64,000 bases of DNA from Glacieibacterium arshaanense (GCF_004681125.1 NZ_SIHO01000004.1:110385-174384), one strand, 5' to 3'; shown: positions 34,785 through 44,779, counted from the first letter of the stretch. Numbers and translations: made by a program. The notes: a model not told the origin generated them from the sequence alone.

Positions 34785-36536
34785 CTACTTCCCCGCGCGC
34801 TTGAACGACCAGTTGACGTTGGTGCCGGCGGCGACGCCGTTGCCGGTCAGCACCAGCTGGTGCGTCGGGCGCGGTTTGCCTTCGGCGTCGATCCAGACGC
34901 TGTCATCGACACTGAGCGTCGCGCCGCGCGCCTTGAACGCCCAGATGCGGCCGTCGGGCAGTTTGAGCAGCGCGCCCTGCGCGTCGGCGGTCGGCGTCGC
35001 CTCGACCCCGGCGCCGAGGTGGAAGCGGATATCGAAGCGCGTTGCAGCGCGACGGCGGCCACCACGGCCGGGTGCCGTTTCGAGCAGATCCTCGCCGCGC
35101 ACGTCCTGGCCGTTCGCCGACACGAACAGCCGACGGCGGTGCAGCAGCCCGTAGCGCTGGCCGTAGCCGTCATGGACCATGTCGAGCCAGACGCCGTCCT
35201 CGCTTTCCTGGCGGTTGGCGATGACTTCCTCGACGCCCTTGCCGAGCGCGCCGTCGGGGCGGATGCGCGTCGAGTTGCTGTCGGCGAGCACCAGCGTCGA
35301 ATGTGCGGCCGTCGTCCGCAACGCCGCGGCAAGCGCCGGCGGCAGCGGCTTGGTCAGCCCGGTCAGCGGCGTATCGGCGCCGCCGCAATTGACGACGACG
35401 CGGTTGGCGCCGTCGGAGAATTCAAACGCCAGCGTGCCGGTGTGGGCGCGCTCGGCAACGCGCGCGACCGGTGGCGGGCCGGCGTCGGCAACGATCAGCG
35501 TGCGACCGCTCGACAGCCGCTGATAGCCTGAATCGACGCCCTGGCGCAGCGCCCGCAGCGTCACGCCCGATGCGGTGATCGCGGCGTCGAGCCGCGCCGC
35601 ACCGACCGTGCAACCGCCGTGCCACGACCCGAGCTGCCCGTCGCCCATGATCGCCGCCTTGAGCGACGGCACCAGCCGTTCGATGCCGTGCGTCAACGCT
35701 GACGGCGGCTTGAGGGCGCGCGACCGGTAGCTCGACTGGACGAACAGCAGCAGCTCGAGCAGCCGCAACTGGTCGATCGGGGCGCGGGTCAATATCCCGC
35801 CGTCGGGCAGCACCATCACATCGAGACTGCGGTCGAGCAGCGCTTCGCCGCGTGCCTGCCGGCCTTCACCGCCTGGGATCAGCAGCCCTGCAACAATCAG
35901 TCCGGCGATGGCCTGCAAGCGGCGCATGCCGTCGGGCATCTTCTCGACGGCGCGGTCGAGATGCCGTGCCCAGCGCGCCAGCGCGTTGAGGACGGCGGAG
36001 CGATAGACATGGTCCGACGACGACAGGATGTACGGTGCATAGGCCGTCCAGAACAGGATGCGCGTGCCGATGAGGTCGGGGCGCCATGCCAGTTCGTCGA
36101 ACTCGCCGTGCGCCGCCAGCCAGCGCGCGACAATCGGCTCGGCGATCTTGGCGCCTTCCTCGCGCGGCGTGTCGCTGGCGAGGTCGCGCAGCCAGCTGAA
36201 GCCGTGCGCCCAGTCGCGCCATTGCGGCGGCGCCTGCGGGTCGTTGAAATCGCAGGTGCGCGCCGCGGCGTTGTGGCCGGCGTGCGGCATCTTGCCGGCG
36301 CGCAACCGCTCGGCAATCACCGGATCACCGGCGAACGGATCTTCGGGGACGGCGATGAGCTTGAGCGGGAAACGGCCACGCAGCCGGATACGGTGGACGA
36401 GCGTCTTGTAGGTCAGCCGGTGGAACGCTGCCGACAGCTTCTCCGACAGCGACAGCCCCTTGTCGCCGTCAACCCGCACCAGCCGCTGGCGCTCGGCCTC
36501 GGTATCGGGCGGGGTCGAGAACAGGTCGTCGCTCAC
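34785..36536 (-). CDS. Heparinase II/III family protein
   Basis: A 583-residue protein with an alpha-toroid N-terminal half (HGFSWLRDLASDTPREEGAK, WRPDLIGTRILFWTAYAPYI) and a C-terminal beta-sandwich with GYQRLSSGRTLIVADAGPPP and AGTLAFEFSDG-like GTLAFEFSDGANRVVVNCGG. The family contains polysaccharide lyases, but sphingomonad members without a signal peptide are of unknown activity. The GTG start at 36536 has GGAGG 5 nt upstream and follows rpe by 10 bp, so the two are cotranscribed. Confidence 0.85.
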   Translation of the reverse strand: MSDDLFSTPPDTEAERQRLVRVDGDKGLSLSEKLSAAFHRLTYKTLVHRIRLRGRFPLKLIAVPEDPFAGDPVIAERLRAGKMPHAGHNAAARTCDFNDPQAPPQWRDWAHGFSWLRDLASDTPREEGAKIAEPIVARWLAAHGEFDELAWRPDLIGTRILFWTAYAPYILSSSDHVYRSAVLNALARWARHLDRAVEKMPDGMRRLQAIAGLIVAGLLIPGGEGRQARGEALLDRSLDVMVLPDGGILTRAPIDQLRLLELLLFVQSSYRSRALKPPSALTHGIERLVPSLKAAIMGDGQLGSWHGGCTVGAARLDAAITASGVTLRALRQGVDSGYQRLSSGRTLIVADAGPPPVARVAERAHTGTLAFEFSDGANRVVVNCGGADTPLTGLTKPLPPALAAALRTTAAHSTLVLADSNSTRIRPDGALGKGVEEVIANRQESEDGVWLDMVHDGYGQRYGLLHRRRLFVSANGQDVRGEDLLETAPGRGGRRRAATRFDIRFHLGAGVEATPTADAQGALLKLPDGRIWAFKARGATLSVDDSVWIDAEGKPRPTHQLVLTGNGVAAGTNVNWSFKRAGK

Positions 36537-36546
36537 GCGCCTCCGG

Positions 36547-37203
36547 TCAATTGCCGCGCAGCCGCGCGATGTTGGCGGCGTAGTCGCCGCCCTTGAAGGT
36601 GGCGGTGCCGGCGACGAGCACATCGGCACCCGCGGCAATCGCGCGTGTCGCCGTCACGGCATCGATGCCGCCATCGACTTCGAGGTCAATGGTCTTGCCG
36701 GTCTTGTCGATCGACTTGCGCAGCGCCTCGATCTTGCGGAGCTGGCTGTCGATGAAGCTCTGCCCGCCGAAGCCCGGATTGACGCTCATCACCAGCACGA
36801 GGTCGAGCTCTTCGAGGATATAGTCGAGCATCTTCGCCGGCGTGCCGGGGTTGAGCGAGGCGCCGGCGCGCAGTCCCAGCGCCTTGATGCGCTGGATGGT
36901 GCGGTGGACGTGCGGCCCGGCTTCGGGGTGGACGGTCAGGATGTCGGCGCCGGCTTCGGCAAAGGCATCGAGCATCGGATCGACCGGTGAAATCATCAGG
37001 TGCACGTCGAACGTCAGCCTGGTGTGTGGGCGCAGCGCCTTGACCACCATCGGCCCGACGGTGATGTTGGGGACGAAGTGCCCGTCCATGACATCGATGT
37101 GGATATAGTCGGCGCCAGCGGCTTCGAGCGCGCGGATTTCCTCGCCAAGCCGGGCGAAATCGGCGGACAGGATGGACGGGGCGATACGGACCGGCTGTTG
37201 CAT
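36547..37203 (-). CDS. rpe: Ribulose-phosphate 3-epimerase
   Basis: A 218-residue TIM-barrel enzyme that interconverts ribulose-5-phosphate and xylulose-5-phosphate. Signatures are [39 protein letters not shown] (metal His and Asp), [24 protein letters not shown] and the phosphate-binding LEVDGGIDA. The start [10 protein letters not shown] at 37203 was selected over 37236. It is divergent from the sulfatase gene (128 bp between) and heads the rpe-heparinase unit. Confidence 0.97.
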   Translation of the reverse strand: MQQPVRIAPSILSADFARLGEEIRALEAAGADYIHIDVMDGHFVPNITVGPMVVKALRPHTRLTFDVHLMISPVDPMLDAFAEAGADILTVHPEAGPHVHRTIQRIKALGLRAGASLNPGTPAKMLDYILEELDLVLVMSVNPGFGGQSFIDSQLRKIEALRKSIDKTGKTIDLEVDGGIDAVTATRAIAAGADVLVAGTATFKGGDYAANIARLRGN

Positions 37204-37331
37204 GGCTTTCTCTAGCAGGGACCTCGACTCGCGCAAAGAGTCGAGTGGCAGTCACATTGCAATTTGCTTGCGAGGCACGCGCCGCCGTCGCATCCTGCGC
37301 GGCAAATAACGACAACCTCGGGGTGATTGAT

Positions 37332-39299
37332 ATGCGGATGATGTTGGTGGCGCTGGTGGCGCTGTCGGGGGTTTCACATGCGGCGCTCGCCGCCGAAAAC
37401 ACCAGGCCGAGCGCGGCGACCGAAGCGGCCAATGCCGCGCTCGCCGCGACGCTCAACTTCGACGACAAGCAGGACTTCGACTTCGCCACACGCGGCCTGA
37501 TCGCGAAGCCCGCCGACAGCGTTATTCGCAACAAGGCTGGCGACGTCATCCGCAACTTCGCCGAGGATGCCCAGTTCAAAGGGGCAACGCCCGCCACCGT
37601 CAACCCCAGCCTGTGGCGCAACGGTGTGCTCAACGCCAACTACGGCTTGTTCGAGGTCGTTCCCGGGATTTACCAGATCCGCGGCTTTGACCTGTCGAAC
37701 ATGACCATCATCGTCGGCAAGACCGGCTATGTCATCGTTGACCCGCTGACGACCGCCGAAACCGCTGCGGCGGGGCTTGCGCTGATGCGCGCCAAGTTCG
37801 GCAACAAGCCGGTGACCGGCATGATCTACACCCACAGCCACGCCGACCATTTCGGCGGCGCCCGCGGCGTAGTCGATGCAGCCGACGTCAAGTCGGGCAA
37901 GGTGCCGATCTACGCGCCGCAGCATTTCATGCAGCATGCGATCAGCGAGAATGTCATTGCCGGCAACGCCATGGGTCGCCGCGCCGATTATATGTTCGGC
38001 AATTTGCTCGACCGCGGCCCCGATGGGATTGTCAGCAACGGCCTGGGTGCAGCGCGCGCCGGCGGCACGGTGACGCTGATTCCGCCGACGCACGAGGTTA
38101 CGACCACCGGCGAGACCGCGGTCATCGACGGCGTGCGCTTCGAATTCCAGATGGCGCCCAACAGCGAAGCGCCCGCCGAAATGAACTTCTACCTGCCCGA
38201 CTTCAAGGCACTGTGCATGGCTGAAACCGCCAATGGCATGATGCACAACGTGCTGACACCGCGTGGTGCGCTGGTCCGCGATTCGAAGGAATGGTCAGGC
38301 TATTTGACCGAGGCGCTGCGGCGCTACGGCGATACGTCGGACGTGGTGTTCACGTCGCACCTGTGGCCGCGCTGGGGCAATGCGACGATCAAATCCTATC
38401 TCGCCGTGCACCGCGATGCCTATAAATACCTTCACGACCAAAGCGTGCGGATGATGAACATGGGCATGACCGGCCCCGAAATTGCCGAGGCCATCACGCT
38501 GCCGCCGGTGCTGGCGCGCGCCTGGTTCAACCGCGGCAACTATGGCTCGCTGAAGTTCAACTCGCGCGCCGTCTACCAGCGCTACATGGGCTTTTTCGAC
38601 GGCAACCCGACCAGCCTCGATCCACTGACGCGCGTCGAAGCCGGCAAGCGCTATGTTGCAGCCATTGGCGGCGCCAAGAAGGTGTTGGCGCTGGCCGCGA
38701 CCGCGCACAAGGCCGGCGATTATCGCTGGGAAGCGACATTGCTGACGCATCTGGTCTTCGCCGAGCCCGACAATATGGCGGCCAAGCAGGCGCTCGCCGG
38801 CGCCTATGACCAAATGGCTTATCAGGCCGAAAGCGGCCCGCAGCGCAACTTCTACCTGACCGGCGCGCTCGAACTGCGCCACGGCATGTTGCCATCAAAG
38901 GCCGCCGCCAGCGACACGCTCGAACTTACGACCAGCCTGCCATTGTCCGACCTGCTCGATGCCATGGCCATCCGCGTCGTCCCCGAACGTGCGCTCGACA
39001 ACCCGTTCAGCATCAAGATCAACCTCGACAATGGCGAGAACGCGCTGGTCACGGTCGAGAATGGCGTGATGTTCCACGAAATGAACGTCGATGCCCCCGC
39101 CGATGCGACCATCACCGCCAAGCGCATGGCGTTCCTCGGGCTAATCGGCGGCGTCGCCAACCCCGCCGACCTTATCAAGTCCGGCGCACTCACCATCACC
39201 GGCGACCGGCCGACACTGGCACGCTTCACCGGGCTGTTCGAAGCACCCAAGCGCAACTTCCCGATTGTCACGCCGTTGGTGCCGGTGGCGGCGAATTAG
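37332..39299 (+). CDS. Alkyl/aryl-sulfatase, SdsA1-like (MBL fold)
   Basis: A 655-residue exported type III sulfatase. Signal peptide about 1-20 (ending HAALAA). The catalytic MBL domain has YTHSHADHFGGARGVVDA, and MCMAET-like LCMAETANGMMHNV and FTSHLWPRWGN supply metal or substrate residues. A middle dimerisation helical domain (KYLHDQSVRMMNMGMTGPE) and a C-terminal SCP2-like domain (about 530-650) follow. SdsA1 cleaves primary alkyl sulfates such as SDS, allowing their use as carbon or sulfur source. A truncated hairpin repeat overlaps the last base of the stop. Confidence 0.94.
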   Translation: MRMMLVALVALSGVSHAALAAENTRPSAATEAANAALAATLNFDDKQDFDFATRGLIAKPADSVIRNKAGDVIRNFAEDAQFKGATPATVNPSLWRNGVLNANYGLFEVVPGIYQIRGFDLSNMTIIVGKTGYVIVDPLTTAETAAAGLALMRAKFGNKPVTGMIYTHSHADHFGGARGVVDAADVKSGKVPIYAPQHFMQHAISENVIAGNAMGRRADYMFGNLLDRGPDGIVSNGLGAARAGGTVTLIPPTHEVTTTGETAVIDGVRFEFQMAPNSEAPAEMNFYLPDFKALCMAETANGMMHNVLTPRGALVRDSKEWSGYLTEALRRYGDTSDVVFTSHLWPRWGNATIKSYLAVHRDAYKYLHDQSVRMMNMGMTGPEIAEAITLPPVLARAWFNRGNYGSLKFNSRAVYQRYMGFFDGNPTSLDPLTRVEAGKRYVAAIGGAKKVLALAATAHKAGDYRWEATLLTHLVFAEPDNMAAKQALAGAYDQMAYQAESGPQRNFYLTGALELRHGMLPSKAAASDTLELTTSLPLSDLLDAMAIRVVPERALDNPFSIKINLDNGENALVTVENGVMFHEMNVDAPADATITAKRMAFLGLIGGVANPADLIKSGALTITGDRPTLARFTGLFEAPKRNFPIVTPLVPVAAN

Positions 39300-39316
39300 A
39301 GCCTCCGGCGGGCAGG
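39299..39316. repeat. Truncated hairpin repeat (copy e, half unit)
   Basis: Only the first 18 bases of the 34-bp unit are present (GAGCCTCCGGCGGGCAGG). The sequence then changes to GCCTTAAGCCGG, which contains the stop of the glycosyltransferase gene. No inverted partner follows. It lies between convergent genes, like the intact pairs, and may be the remnant of a pair lost by deletion. Confidence 0.75.
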
Positions 39317-39319
39317 GCC

Positions 39320-40111
39320 TTAAGCCGGCCAACGCACCGCAGCAGGCGCCGGCCATTGCACCGGCGGGATGACATATTGCAGCGCCTTGATGAGGTATTT
39401 CGACCAGATCACCGGCGGCGCGCTGGCGATGCCGTGGCGGCGCAGCGAGGCGAGCGCTTCGGTGTTGATGGTGCGGCGGCTGGCGAGGCCGCTGTTCGAC
39501 ACGCCGCCGTCGCGCAGAGTCACCAGCGTTGGCGTGATCGGCGCGGCGCACAGCTTGGCGTCGTGGAAGAAGCGCAGCATCCATTCGAAGTCGGCGCCGA
39601 TGGCGAGTGCCGGGTCGAAGCCGCCGAGGCGATCGAAGACGCTGCGTCGCGCATAGAAGCCCGGGTGCGGCGGCATGTGCGCGAAGCGCAGCATCCATGG
39701 CGCGAAGGTCGGTGCATAGGCACGGCGGATGCGGTCGGGTTGCGCGGCATCGACGATGGCCACCGCGCCCGATACCGCGGCGGCTTCGGGGTTGGCGGCA
39801 GCAGCGGCGGCGATCAGTGACACAGCATCGCGGCGGCAGAAATAGTCGTCGGCGTTGAGGAAGCCGATGACGTCGCCGGTCGCGGCGGCGATCCCCTTGT
39901 TCATCGCGTCGTACAGGCCGTCATCCGGCGCGCTGTGGAAGATGGTGCCTGGCCGACCATGCGCAGCGACCAGCGCAGCGGTATCGTCCGTCGAGGCGCC
40001 GTCGATGACCAGATGTTCGACATGCGGGTAGGCCTGCGCCGCGACCGACCGCAGCGTATCGGCGATCGTCGCGGCGGCATTGTACGCCACCGTGATGACG
40101 CTGATTTTCAA
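39320..40111 (-). CDS. Glycosyltransferase family 2 (WcaE-like)
   Basis: A 263-residue GT-A enzyme: [20 protein letters not shown] at the start, HLVIDGASTDDTAAL with the nucleotide-binding Asp, the DGLYDAMNKGIAAATGDVIG segment, FLNADD as DXD-like motif, and ADFEWMLRF. Such enzymes transfer a sugar in exopolysaccharide or O-antigen assembly. The start is a TTG inside the TGA of fcl (TTGA). Being coupled to gmd-fcl, it may be a fucosyltransferase, which is inference. Confidence 0.85.
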   Translation of the reverse strand: MKISVITVAYNAAATIADTLRSVAAQAYPHVEHLVIDGASTDDTAALVAAHGRPGTIFHSAPDDGLYDAMNKGIAAATGDVIGFLNADDYFCRRDAVSLIAAAAAANPEAAAVSGAVAIVDAAQPDRIRRAYAPTFAPWMLRFAHMPPHPGFYARRSVFDRLGGFDPALAIGADFEWMLRFFHDAKLCAAPITPTLVTLRDGGVSNSGLASRRTINTEALASLRRHGIASAPPVIWSKYLIKALQYVIPPVQWPAPAAVRWPA

Positions 40112-41076
40112 GCGCGAGCTGCCCCGGAACGCGCTGCCACATCGCGCTGGAGGTGGGCATAGGCGTCGGCCAGGCCTTCGCGCAGACCGATGCGCGGGCT
40201 CCAGCCCATGGCCGCGAGCTTCGACCCGTCCATCAGCTTGCGCGGCGTGCCGTCGGGGCGGCTGGTATCGAACGTCAGCCCGCCCTTGAAGCCGACGACA
40301 TCGGCGACGGTTGCCGCGAGTTCGGCAATCGTCACGTCGCTGCCCGAGCCGACATTGATGTGTTGCGCTGCCGAATAGTTCTTCAGCACGAACACCAGCG
40401 CATCCGCCAGGTCGTCGACATGCATGAACTCGCGGCGCGGCGTGCCGGTGCCCCACACCATCAGGTTGGCGTCCCCGGCGTCGCGCGCGGCCACCGCCTT
40501 GCGCAGCAACGCTGGGATGACATGGCTGCTTTCAAGGTCGTAATTGTCGCCGGGTCCGTACAAATTGGTCGGCATCGCCGAGATGAAATCGAGGCCGTAT
40601 TGTTCGCGATAGGCCTCGGCCAACTTGATGCCGGCGATTTTGGCGACCGCATACCATTGGTTGGTCGGTTCCAAAGCGCCGGTAAGCAGCGCCTCCTCGA
40701 CAATCGGCTGGTCGGCGAACTTCGGGTAGATGCATGAGCTGCCGAGGAACAGCAGCTTGCTGACCTTGGCCGCAGCCGACGCCGCCATGATATTGGCTTC
40801 GATCATCAGATTGTCGTGGAGGAAATCGACCGGTCGAGCGGCATTTGCAGCAATACCGCCAACGCGCGCCGCCGCCAGCATCACGACATCGGGACGGACT
40901 GCAGCGACCCAGTCCTCGACCTGCGACTGCCGTGTCAGGTCGACCTTGTCACGCGGTGCGACCAGAATTTCGCCAACGTTCTCGGTCACCAGCCGGCGCA
41001 CGACGGCGCTGCCGACCATGCCGCGATGGCCGGCGACCCAGATGCGCTTGCCCGCCAGATCGAACGGCAAGGTCAC
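40108..41076 (-). CDS. fcl: GDP-L-fucose synthase
   Basis: A 322-residue NADPH-dependent SDR enzyme (epimerase/reductase) that makes GDP-L-fucose from GDP-4-keto-6-deoxymannose. The Rossmann motif is [10 protein letters not shown], the catalytic triad includes SSC in LGSSCIYP and Y-x3-K in WYAVAKIAG, with [14 protein letters not shown] downstream. The start overlaps the gmd stop as ATGA, and its own stop overlaps the glycosyltransferase start. Length is normal. Confidence 0.96.
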   Translation of the reverse strand: MTLPFDLAGKRIWVAGHRGMVGSAVVRRLVTENVGEILVAPRDKVDLTRQSQVEDWVAAVRPDVVMLAAARVGGIAANAARPVDFLHDNLMIEANIMAASAAAKVSKLLFLGSSCIYPKFADQPIVEEALLTGALEPTNQWYAVAKIAGIKLAEAYREQYGLDFISAMPTNLYGPGDNYDLESSHVIPALLRKAVAARDAGDANLMVWGTGTPRREFMHVDDLADALVFVLKNYSAAQHINVGSGSDVTIAELAATVADVVGFKGGLTFDTSRPDGTPRKLMDGSKLAAMGWSPRIGLREGLADAYAHLQRDVAARSGAARA

Positions 41077-42125
41077 GCCCGGCCCGTGCGCTTGGCTTCG
41101 GCGAGGTCGCTTGCCACCATTTCCTTGACCAGCTGTTCCATCGACGTCGTCGCTTCCCAGCCGAGCTGCTGCTTGGCTTTCGACGGGTCACCGAGCAGCA
41201 AATCGACTTCGGTCGGCCGGAAATAGCGCGGGTCGATGGCGACGAGCACTTGGCCGGTCTTGGCATCGACGCCGGTTTCATCGACGCCTTCGCCCTTCCA
41301 CACCAGCTGGCGGCCGACCTCGGCAAACGCCAGTTCGACAAAGTGGCGGACGCTGGTCGTGCGGCCGGTTGCCAGCACCCAGTCCTGCGCGGTGTCGTGT
41401 TGAACGATGCGCCACATGCCCTCGACATAGTCGCGCGCATGGCCCCAGTCGCGCTTGGCGTCCATGTTGCCCAGATGCAGCTTGGTCTGCAGCCCGAGCT
41501 CGATCGCCGCGACCGCGCGGGTGATCTTGCGCGTCACGAAGGTCTCGCCGCGCACCGGGCTTTCATGGTTGAACAGGATGCCGTTCGACGCGTGGATGTC
41601 ATAGGCTTCGCGGTAGTTCACCGTGATCCAATAGGCGTACATTTTCGCCGCCGCATAGGGCGAGCGCGGATAGAATGGCGTCGTTTCGCGCTGCGGCGTT
41701 TCCTGTACCAGCCCGTAGAGTTCCGACGTCGAGGCCTGGTAGAAGCGCGTCAACTTCTCGCGGCCGAGGATGCGGATGGCCTCCAGCAGTCGCAACGTGC
41801 CGATGCCATCGGCGTTGGCAGTATACTCCGGCGTTTCGAAGCTGACCTGGACATGGCTCTGCGCAGCGAGGTTGTAGATCTCGTCAGGCTGGGTTTCCTG
41901 CACCAGCCGGATCAGGTTGGTCGAATCGGTCAGGTCGCCGTGGTGCAGATAGAAATTCGTCGGCCCTTCGTGCGGGTCGCGATACAAATGATCGATGCGC
42001 GCGGTATTGAACGACGACGAGCGGCGCTTGACGCCGTGGACGGTGTAACCCTTCGAAAGCAGCAGTTCGGACAGATACATGCCGTCCTGTCCGGTAACGC
42101 CGGTGATAAGTGCGGTCTTGGTCAT
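41073..42125 (-). CDS. gmd: GDP-mannose 4,6-dehydratase
   Basis: A 350-residue SDR enzyme converting GDP-mannose to GDP-4-keto-6-deoxymannose. It has [20 protein letters not shown] at the N-terminus, the [13 protein letters not shown] [25 protein letters not shown] and the Y-x3-K of [13 protein letters not shown], then [20 protein letters not shown]. The start [10 protein letters not shown] at 42125 was selected over 42200. First gene of the gmd-fcl-GT2 operon, which provides GDP-fucose for a surface glycan. Confidence 0.97.
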   Translation of the reverse strand: MTKTALITGVTGQDGMYLSELLLSKGYTVHGVKRRSSSFNTARIDHLYRDPHEGPTNFYLHHGDLTDSTNLIRLVQETQPDEIYNLAAQSHVQVSFETPEYTANADGIGTLRLLEAIRILGREKLTRFYQASTSELYGLVQETPQRETTPFYPRSPYAAAKMYAYWITVNYREAYDIHASNGILFNHESPVRGETFVTRKITRAVAAIELGLQTKLHLGNMDAKRDWGHARDYVEGMWRIVQHDTAQDWVLATGRTTSVRHFVELAFAEVGRQLVWKGEGVDETGVDAKTGQVLVAIDPRYFRPTEVDLLLGDPSKAKQQLGWEATTSMEQLVKEMVASDLAEAKRTGRA

Positions 42126-42246
42126 TGGTTTCCTGCACGGGGCTGCAAAGTGGCGCGCTTTAGCAAGGTTGCGCGGGGTTTGTCGATTGCCGAGCGGCAC
42201 GCCAAGGCGCTAGGTTGTTTTCAAATCAATCCAAGGGGACAAAGTC

Positions 42247-42768
42247 ATGACCTTCTCGCTCTACACTGCAACCATTCCGTCGTATCAACAAATTGTCAGC
42301 GCCGTCGATGCGCTGGTCGACAAGGCGGTCGCCTGGTGCGCCGAAACGGGCACCAGCGAGAGCGACCTGATCATGGCGCGGCTGATCGATGACATGCTGC
42401 CGTTCGGCTATCAGGTCAAATCGGTCGCCGAACATTCGGTCGGTGCCATCGAAGGCGTGCGCGCCGGCAATTATTCGCCCGACACCGGCCCGTTCCCGAT
42501 GGATTTCGCCGGGCTCAAGGCCAAGCTGGCAAATGCACAGGCATTCCTGGCGGCGCTCGACCCGGCTGAAGTCAACGGGTTCATCGGCCGCGACATGCAG
42601 TTCTCGTTTGGTGCTTCGGTTATGCCGTTCACCGCCGAAAACTTCCTGCTGTCGTTCGCGCAGCCCAATTTCTATTTCCACGCCGCGACCGCCTACGACA
42701 TCCTGCGGTCGAAGGGCGTCAAGATCGGCAAGCGCGACTTCATGGGCCGCCCGCGGCTGAAGATGTAA
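42247..42768 (+). CDS. DUF1993 domain protein
   Basis: A 173-residue helical protein: YTATIPSYQQIVSAVDALVD, ARLIDDMLPFGYQVKSVAEH, and a C-terminal NFYFHAATAYDILRSKGVKI. The pattern of His at the end of helix two and FHAATAYDILR is that of DUF1993, a DinB-like four-helix family of unknown function. Divergent from gmd with 121 bp between. Its stop lies 4 bp before repeat copy f. Confidence 0.9.
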   Translation: MTFSLYTATIPSYQQIVSAVDALVDKAVAWCAETGTSESDLIMARLIDDMLPFGYQVKSVAEHSVGAIEGVRAGNYSPDTGPFPMDFAGLKAKLANAQAFLAALDPAEVNGFIGRDMQFSFGASVMPFTAENFLLSFAQPNFYFHAATAYDILRSKGVKIGKRDFMGRPRLKM

Positions 42769-42772
42769 GAAA

Positions 42773-42862
42773 GGGCCTCCGGCGGGCAGGCGTGACGCCT
42801 GCACCCATTTGTGGTGTGCTCTTTAATCGGGTGCGGGCCTCAGGCCTGCCCGCCGGAGGCCC
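42773..42862. repeat. Paired inverted hairpin repeat (copy f, compact)
   Basis: Units at 42773-42806 and 42829-42862, 22-bp spacer, between convergent genes and abutting the MFS stop. The left stem is GCAGGCG-TGA-CGCCTGC, with one covarying base pair. The right unit has GCGGGCC, giving a G-T pair. The spacer resembles the reverse complement of the spacers in copies c and d, so this copy sits in the opposite orientation. Confidence 0.9.
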
Positions 42863-44101
42863 TTAGCTTCTGATTCCCCGTAACATCGGAATCAGCAGTA
42901 GACCGCTCAACGCCGCCCCGACCAGCGCTACCGGAATCTCGACGCCGCGGGCAATCGCGGCGCCGATCACCAGCACGCCGCCGACCTGGAACGCCGAGTT
43001 GATGATGTTGTTCGCGGCGATGGCGCTGGCGCGATGGTCGGGCGCGGTGCCGGTTTGCAGGACCCCGTACAGCGGCACCGAGAAGATACCGCCGGCCACC
43101 GCAATGACGAACAGGTCGGCGAGGATGCGCCACGCGGCCGGCGTCCGCAGGAAGTCGGCGACACCACCGGCGGGACCCGGCAAGCCGTGCACGGCGAACC
43201 AGAAATCGACCGCACCGACCGCCATGCCGACCGCCGCCCAGGGCGTCAGCCGCGCCGATATGCGCCCGGCGAGCAAGCGGCCGACCGCGACCGAACCCAC
43301 CGCAATGCCGATCGAAAACGCCGCAAGGAACAACGTCGCCACGGTTTCGGTGCCACCGAGGATGTTGCGCACCAACGGCACGAACTGTCCTGTCCAGATC
43401 GCGCCGAGTGCCCAGAACCACGAAATCGCGATGGTCGCGGTACGCAGCGTCGGCGTGCTGAAGTTGGCGACGACGGCGCGCAGCGAGCTACGCCACAAGT
43501 TCCAGTCGATGCGTGCGCCGGGGTATTCGGGCGGGGCAGGTGGAATGAATTGCGCTGTCAGTGCGCCGAGCAGCGCCACCCCGATCGCGACTGGCCCGGC
43601 GGTCAGCCCGAGAAGTCCGCCGGCGATCTGGCCGAGCAGGATGGCAACGAAGGTGCCGCCTTCGACCAGACCCGTGCCATCGAGCAATTCATCTTCGGCG
43701 AGGTGCTGCGGCAGGATGGCGTATTTGACCGGGCCGAAGATCGTCGAATGCACGCCCATCAGCGCCAGCACGAAAAACAGCAGCGGCAACGAGCCGAGCC
43801 ACAGTCCGACCGCGCCGAGCCCCATGAAGGCGATTTCCGCCAGCTTGACGAAGCGCGCCACGGTTGCCTTGTCGCGCTTATCGGCGATATCGCCCGCCAG
43901 TCCTGAAAACAGCACGAACGGCAGCACGAACAGCCCGGTCGCGGCAGTGACCAGCGTCGCGCTCGCCACTTCGTCGCCTGCCATGATGTGGAAGACGATC
44001 AGGAACAGCATCGCGGTCTTGAACAGATTGTCGTTGAACGCGCCGAGAAACTGGGTGGCAAACAGCGGGCCGAAGCGGCGTGAGAGGAGCAGATGTCGCA
44101 T
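42863..44101 (-). CDS. MFS transporter, LplT-like
   Basis: A 412-residue inner-membrane protein with 12 helices. The N-terminus RRFGPLFATQFLGAFNDNLF and the loop SGLAGDIADKRDKATVARFV, then HSTIFGPVKYAILPQHL, match the LplT/Aas-associated MFS group that flips lysophospholipids. Here the acyltransferase/ACS partner is not adjacent. The cargo is inferred from family. GAGAGG precedes the ATG region; the stop abuts repeat copy f. Confidence 0.85.
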   Translation of the reverse strand: MRHLLLSRRFGPLFATQFLGAFNDNLFKTAMLFLIVFHIMAGDEVASATLVTAATGLFVLPFVLFSGLAGDIADKRDKATVARFVKLAEIAFMGLGAVGLWLGSLPLLFFVLALMGVHSTIFGPVKYAILPQHLAEDELLDGTGLVEGGTFVAILLGQIAGGLLGLTAGPVAIGVALLGALTAQFIPPAPPEYPGARIDWNLWRSSLRAVVANFSTPTLRTATIAISWFWALGAIWTGQFVPLVRNILGGTETVATLFLAAFSIGIAVGSVAVGRLLAGRISARLTPWAAVGMAVGAVDFWFAVHGLPGPAGGVADFLRTPAAWRILADLFVIAVAGGIFSVPLYGVLQTGTAPDHRASAIAANNIINSAFQVGGVLVIGAAIARGVEIPVALVGAALSGLLLIPMLRGIRS

Positions 44102-44200
44102 GCGGCGCCGACACTAGCGGGCGGCCGCGCGGCGCGATAGGTTCGATGTTTCTGTCATAAATCAGCGCTACGCTGCGCGCCGGACCTGAAGGAGAAGACG

Positions 44201-44779
44201 ATGTCCCAGCAAATCCTCGACATGATTGCCCGCATGGGGGGCGCCGATTCGGTGGCGGCGATGGCGTCGCGCGTCGGCCTGTCGCCCGAACAGGGGCAGG
44301 CGGCACTTGCGGCGCTCGTGCCAGCGCTTGCCGGCGGCATGGCCAAGCAGGTGCAGGCCGGCAACGGTAGCATTGTCGATTCGGTCGCAGGGCTGGCGGC
44401 GGCGTTCACCGGCTCTGCCGCGAGCGATCAGGCGATTGGCCATGGCACCGAGATTCTGGGGCAGGTGTTCGGCTCGCAGGACGTGACGGCGGCGGTGGCG
44501 CAGAACGCCGCGGCGAAGACCGGCATCGACTCTGCCGCGCTCGCCGCGCTGCTGCCGATGGTGGCGACGCTGGCCGCGAGCGCGCTCGGCAATGGTAGCG
44601 GTACGGTTGCGGCACCGGCGCAGTCGGGGCTGGGCGGGCTGCTCGGTGGTTTGCTCGGCGGCACGAGCGGCGGTGCCGGCGGCGCGGCGGGCATGCTGAT
44701 GGGCATGATCGACACCAACAAGGACGGCAACCCGCTCGACGAAATCATGGGGATGGCGTCGAAGATGATGCGCAGCTGA
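44201..44779 (+). CDS. DUF937 (YidB-like) protein
   Basis: A 192-residue Ala/Gly-rich protein. It has ALAALVPALAGGMAKQVQAG early, two DUF937-type amphipathic helices, a low-complexity GLGGLLGGLLGGTSGG stretch near 145, and a C-terminal DTNKDGNPLDEIMGMASKMM. DUF937 proteins are uncharacterised. GAAGGAGAAG precedes the ATG. Its last 18 bases, including the stop, are repeated 30 bp further downstream. Confidence 0.85.
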   Translation: MSQQILDMIARMGGADSVAAMASRVGLSPEQGQAALAALVPALAGGMAKQVQAGNGSIVDSVAGLAAAFTGSAASDQAIGHGTEILGQVFGSQDVTAAVAQNAAAKTGIDSAALAALLPMVATLAASALGNGSGTVAAPAQSGLGGLLGGLLGGTSGGAGGAAGMLMGMIDTNKDGNPLDEIMGMASKMMRS

